Assembly: GCA_021029595.1 (NCBI GenBank)
Contig: JAJJOY010000001.1
Location: 62,001 to 126,000 of the forward strand
DNA: 64,000 nt
Direction: 5' to 3'
Source: Hominenteromicrobium mulieris
Lineage (GTDB): Bacteria > Bacillota > Clostridia > Oscillospirales > Acutalibacteraceae
The notes under the pieces were generated by a model, which had not been told where the DNA came from, made no database searches, and saw only the letters and a list, made by a program, of their open reading frames with translations. Shown here piece by piece: positions 62,303-64,000 of this stretch; position 1 is the stretch's first letter, and each line of letters starts with the position of its first letter. The translations under genes were made by a program, and so were the position numbers.

Positions 62303-62929
62303 TCATTCTTCCGCCAGATCGGCAATCAACTTGACGTCGCTGACGGCCAGCGCAAGCTGAAGCTTGTTTTCCAGCCCGGTTTTTTGCAGCATATTTGACA
62401 CATGGAATTTGACCGTTGACATCTCGCAGCCCATCTCTGCCGCAATGCGCGTGTAAGACAGTCCCCGCAGCAGATGCCGCAGAACCTTCAGTTCCGTCTT
62501 TGTAAATTCCGTGCTTTTTGCCATGCCGATCTCAACTGTCGGAGGTGCGTCCGGAAAAATATGTTCACCCTCCAGTGTTTGCCGGACGACATCCATCAAG
62601 CGCTTCTGCGTCGAGTCCTTGTACCACAGGCTGTCGGCCCCGGCCTTCTTTGCCTCATCCAGAACGGCGCCGTCGATCAGCGAAGTCACAACAATAATTT
62701 TACTCTTCGGCTGTATAGCTTTAATCTGGCGAACAGCAATCAACCCGTTCTCACGGTTCTCTGTCTGCACATCCATCAAAATCAGATCGACAGAATTTGT
62801 CCTGCACATCTCGACTGCTTGTTTCGCGCCCGGAATGGACGCCGTGATCCGGTATCCGTCCTCGGCGCGAAAATAGCTTTCCAACAGACTGCGAATCATG
62901 GTCTGGTCTTCAACGATCATCACCTTCAT
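62303..62929 (-). CDS. NarL/FixJ-type response regulator
   Basis: 208-residue regulator. The receiver domain (1-120) has Asp7-Asp8-region acidic residues (VEDQ), the phospho-acceptor Asp53 in LILMDVQT and the conserved Lys104 (WYKDS). The C-terminal LuxR-type helix-turn-helix includes FTKTELKVLRHLLRGLSYTRIAAEMGCEMSTVKFHVSNMLQKTG. Its start overlaps the sensor kinase stop by 20 bases. Regulated genes are unknown. Confidence 0.93.
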   Translation of the reverse strand: MKVMIVEDQTMIRSLLESYFRAEDGYRITASIPGAKQAVEMCRTNSVDLILMDVQTENRENGLIAVRQIKAIQPKSKIIVVTSLIDGAVLDEAKKAGADSLWYKDSTQKRLMDVVRQTLEGEHIFPDAPPTVEIGMAKSTEFTKTELKVLRHLLRGLSYTRIAAEMGCEMSTVKFHVSNMLQKTGLENKLQLALAVSDVKLIADLAEE

Positions 62930-63878
62930 ATGCTGCTTCCTCCTTTTCCTGCAAACTGAGCATCAGCTTAAAGCGAGGGACGCTCTGAATCTCCATTTTG
63001 CCGCCGGATTCTTCTATGCGTTGACGCAGCATAGAAAGGCCTCCGCCTTCTGTGATTTTTCCCTTTGGTGCCGCACCGTTGTTGGTTAGGGAGACCGCTA
63101 TGCAATCCGGCTTTTGCCAAAAGCACACATACAGCTCTGTTCCGTCGGCGTGACGGACACAGTTCGATGCACATTCGCTGATTGCCAGTGCAATCAGTGC
63201 GCGCATACGCTGCGTTCGCGGCTCATCTCCTGCCAGCAGAACTCTGACGCCAAGCTTTTCCGCTCGTTCTTTTGCGGCTTCCAACGGTTCGGATTGCGCT
63301 CTCATCTGACTGGAGCGGTAAAGCACTGAAATGGACTGCTCCCACAACGCTGCGGTTGCACGAATTTCCTTCTGGTCTGTGTTTTGGAGCAGCACGCGCC
63401 GCGTCGCGAGGATGCTGTGTCCAATGTCATCGTGCACGCGCAGCTTCATGGCCAGCGTTTCTTCTTCCCGGATGATCTCCGGCATCTGCGCAAGCAGCCG
63501 CCTAAGCCGCTTGTTTGTTTTCTCCAGCTTCGCATTTTCCGCTTTTAGCTGGTTCTGCTTCTGAATCAGCTCCGTAACGTCTGCGGCAGTGATTTGTGTA
63601 TATCGGGCACCTGCTTTTGTTGTGATCTGCTCCTGCGCAAAGCGCAGCGCTGTTCCGTCCGGAAAGCGGTAAATCCAAAGGTGCGGATCCAGACAGCACA
63701 CACTTGCCGGCGGTGCCTGCAGGGCGCTTTGCATCTCTGCCAGCGACTGTATACCGCCTTTTTGCAGCCAGTTCGTAATGGCAAGCATCCGGCGGTTGAT
63801 GAGCCGCACCACGCCGTTTTTATCGAAAAAGCAGGCCGCGATGGGGAGACTGTCAAAACTTTCCTTGATCCTATCCAT
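62910..63878 (-). CDS. Sensor histidine kinase of the NarL-type pair
   Basis: 322-residue kinase with no membrane span. Residues about 1-105 look PAS-like, followed by a coiled coil (about 104-140), a HisKA_3-type segment with His149 in RVHDDIGHSIL, and an ATPase domain with ISECASNCVRHADG and GGGLSMLRQRIEESGG. It is probably a cytosolic sensor. AGGAGG lies 9 bases before the ATG at 63878. It is co-transcribed with the response regulator and with the gene whose end lies just upstream. Confidence 0.9.
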   Translation of the reverse strand: MDRIKESFDSLPIAACFFDKNGVVRLINRRMLAITNWLQKGGIQSLAEMQSALQAPPASVCCLDPHLWIYRFPDGTALRFAQEQITTKAGARYTQITAADVTELIQKQNQLKAENAKLEKTNKRLRRLLAQMPEIIREEETLAMKLRVHDDIGHSILATRRVLLQNTDQKEIRATAALWEQSISVLYRSSQMRAQSEPLEAAKERAEKLGVRVLLAGDEPRTQRMRALIALAISECASNCVRHADGTELYVCFWQKPDCIAVSLTNNGAAPKGKITEGGGLSMLRQRIEESGGKMEIQSVPRFKLMLSLQEKEEAAYEGDDR

Positions 63879-63884
63879 GCGCCT

Positions 63885-64000
63885 TTACCTCCTCGATCTT
63901 TCCAGCTTCCGCGTCACATATTGCAGCCCGTCCTCATCCTGCTCCCATTCCAAACCTTGAAAATGCGCGCGCAGCCCGCAGAGCGGCTCTGCCGCTGAAA
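63885..64000 (-). CDS. C-terminal fragment of an upstream gene (cut by window edge)
   Basis: Open reverse frame from the window edge to a TAA at 63885-63887, about 37 codons, ending GLQYVTRKLERSRR. The other two reverse frames close with TGA codons in this stretch. The stop lies inside the ribosome site of the kinase gene, as expected in a tight operon. The product cannot be identified from this tail. Confidence 0.5.
   Translation of the reverse strand, partial: SAAEPLCGLRAHFQGLEWEQDEDGLQYVTRKLERSRR

Overview
The window looks like chromosome from a spore-forming, low-oxygen member of the Clostridia, most likely of the Oscillospiraceae/Ruminococcaceae type. This is an inference. It rests on a complete gerA-type germination operon, a DUF421/DUF4363 pair, the CtsR-McsA-McsB-ClpC heat-shock operon, a split transketolase, a flavin reductase-rubredoxin fusion, acetate kinase, sigma-A promoters with 17-base spacers and strong AAGGAGG-type ribosome sites. 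Base composition is moderate, apparently a little above 50% GC (not computed). No rRNA, CRISPR array, prophage block or intact transposon is visible.

Layout. 1-13.4 kb: ilvE, tmcAL (reverse), ackA, a large secreted SH3b/lysozyme-like wall protein, a tiny Gly/Cys-rich reverse gene, then ctsR-mcsA-mcsB-clpC behind a promoter overlapped by a CtsR operator, and a reverse S1-domain gene. 13.6-15.3 kb: lipoprotein cyclophilin, thioredoxin and a hotdog thioesterase. 15.3-20.6 kb (reverse): a four-gene MacAB-like efflux operon with two different adaptors, every junction overlapping by 4 bases. 20.8-26.2 kb: cysK and an RNase H with a hybrid-binding domain, converging on a reverse nth-ade-patB run. 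26.4-34 kb: traX-like gene, glyA, rarA, flavin reductase-rubredoxin, one glycosyltransferase, a small DUF3892-type gene and the two transketolase halves.

34.3-47.3 kb is a 12-gene surface-polysaccharide operon: nine glycosyltransferases of families GT2, GT4 and GT32, an EpsG-type polymerase, a pyruvyltransferase-like protein and a Wzx flippase. The genes are tightly packed, several with overlapping ends. No priming transferase, chain-length regulator or sugar-nucleotide gene is present, so those functions must be encoded elsewhere. One gene has ACG where the start ATG is expected.

47.5-56.2 kb: MATE exporter, an IS150-like palindrome, a GH51 arabinofuranosidase with an AraR-type operator, a Cys-rich small protein, an ArsP_2-like metal permease, reverse abcF-mtaB and nrdR. 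56.2-61 kb: DUF421/DUF4363 diverging from gerAA-gerAB-gerAC. 61.1-64 kb: a DUF1836 regulator candidate, two tRNA-Ser genes and a reverse two-component system, with the tail of one more reverse gene at the window edge.

The least ordinary items are the lysozyme-like domain split by an SH3 module, the efflux adaptor whose coiled-coil tip carries a roughly 240-residue insertion, the 48-residue Gly/Cys membrane protein, the non-canonical glycosyltransferase start, the IS-end palindrome and the tRNA 3'-end duplication. I did not find a clearly new multi-gene system.
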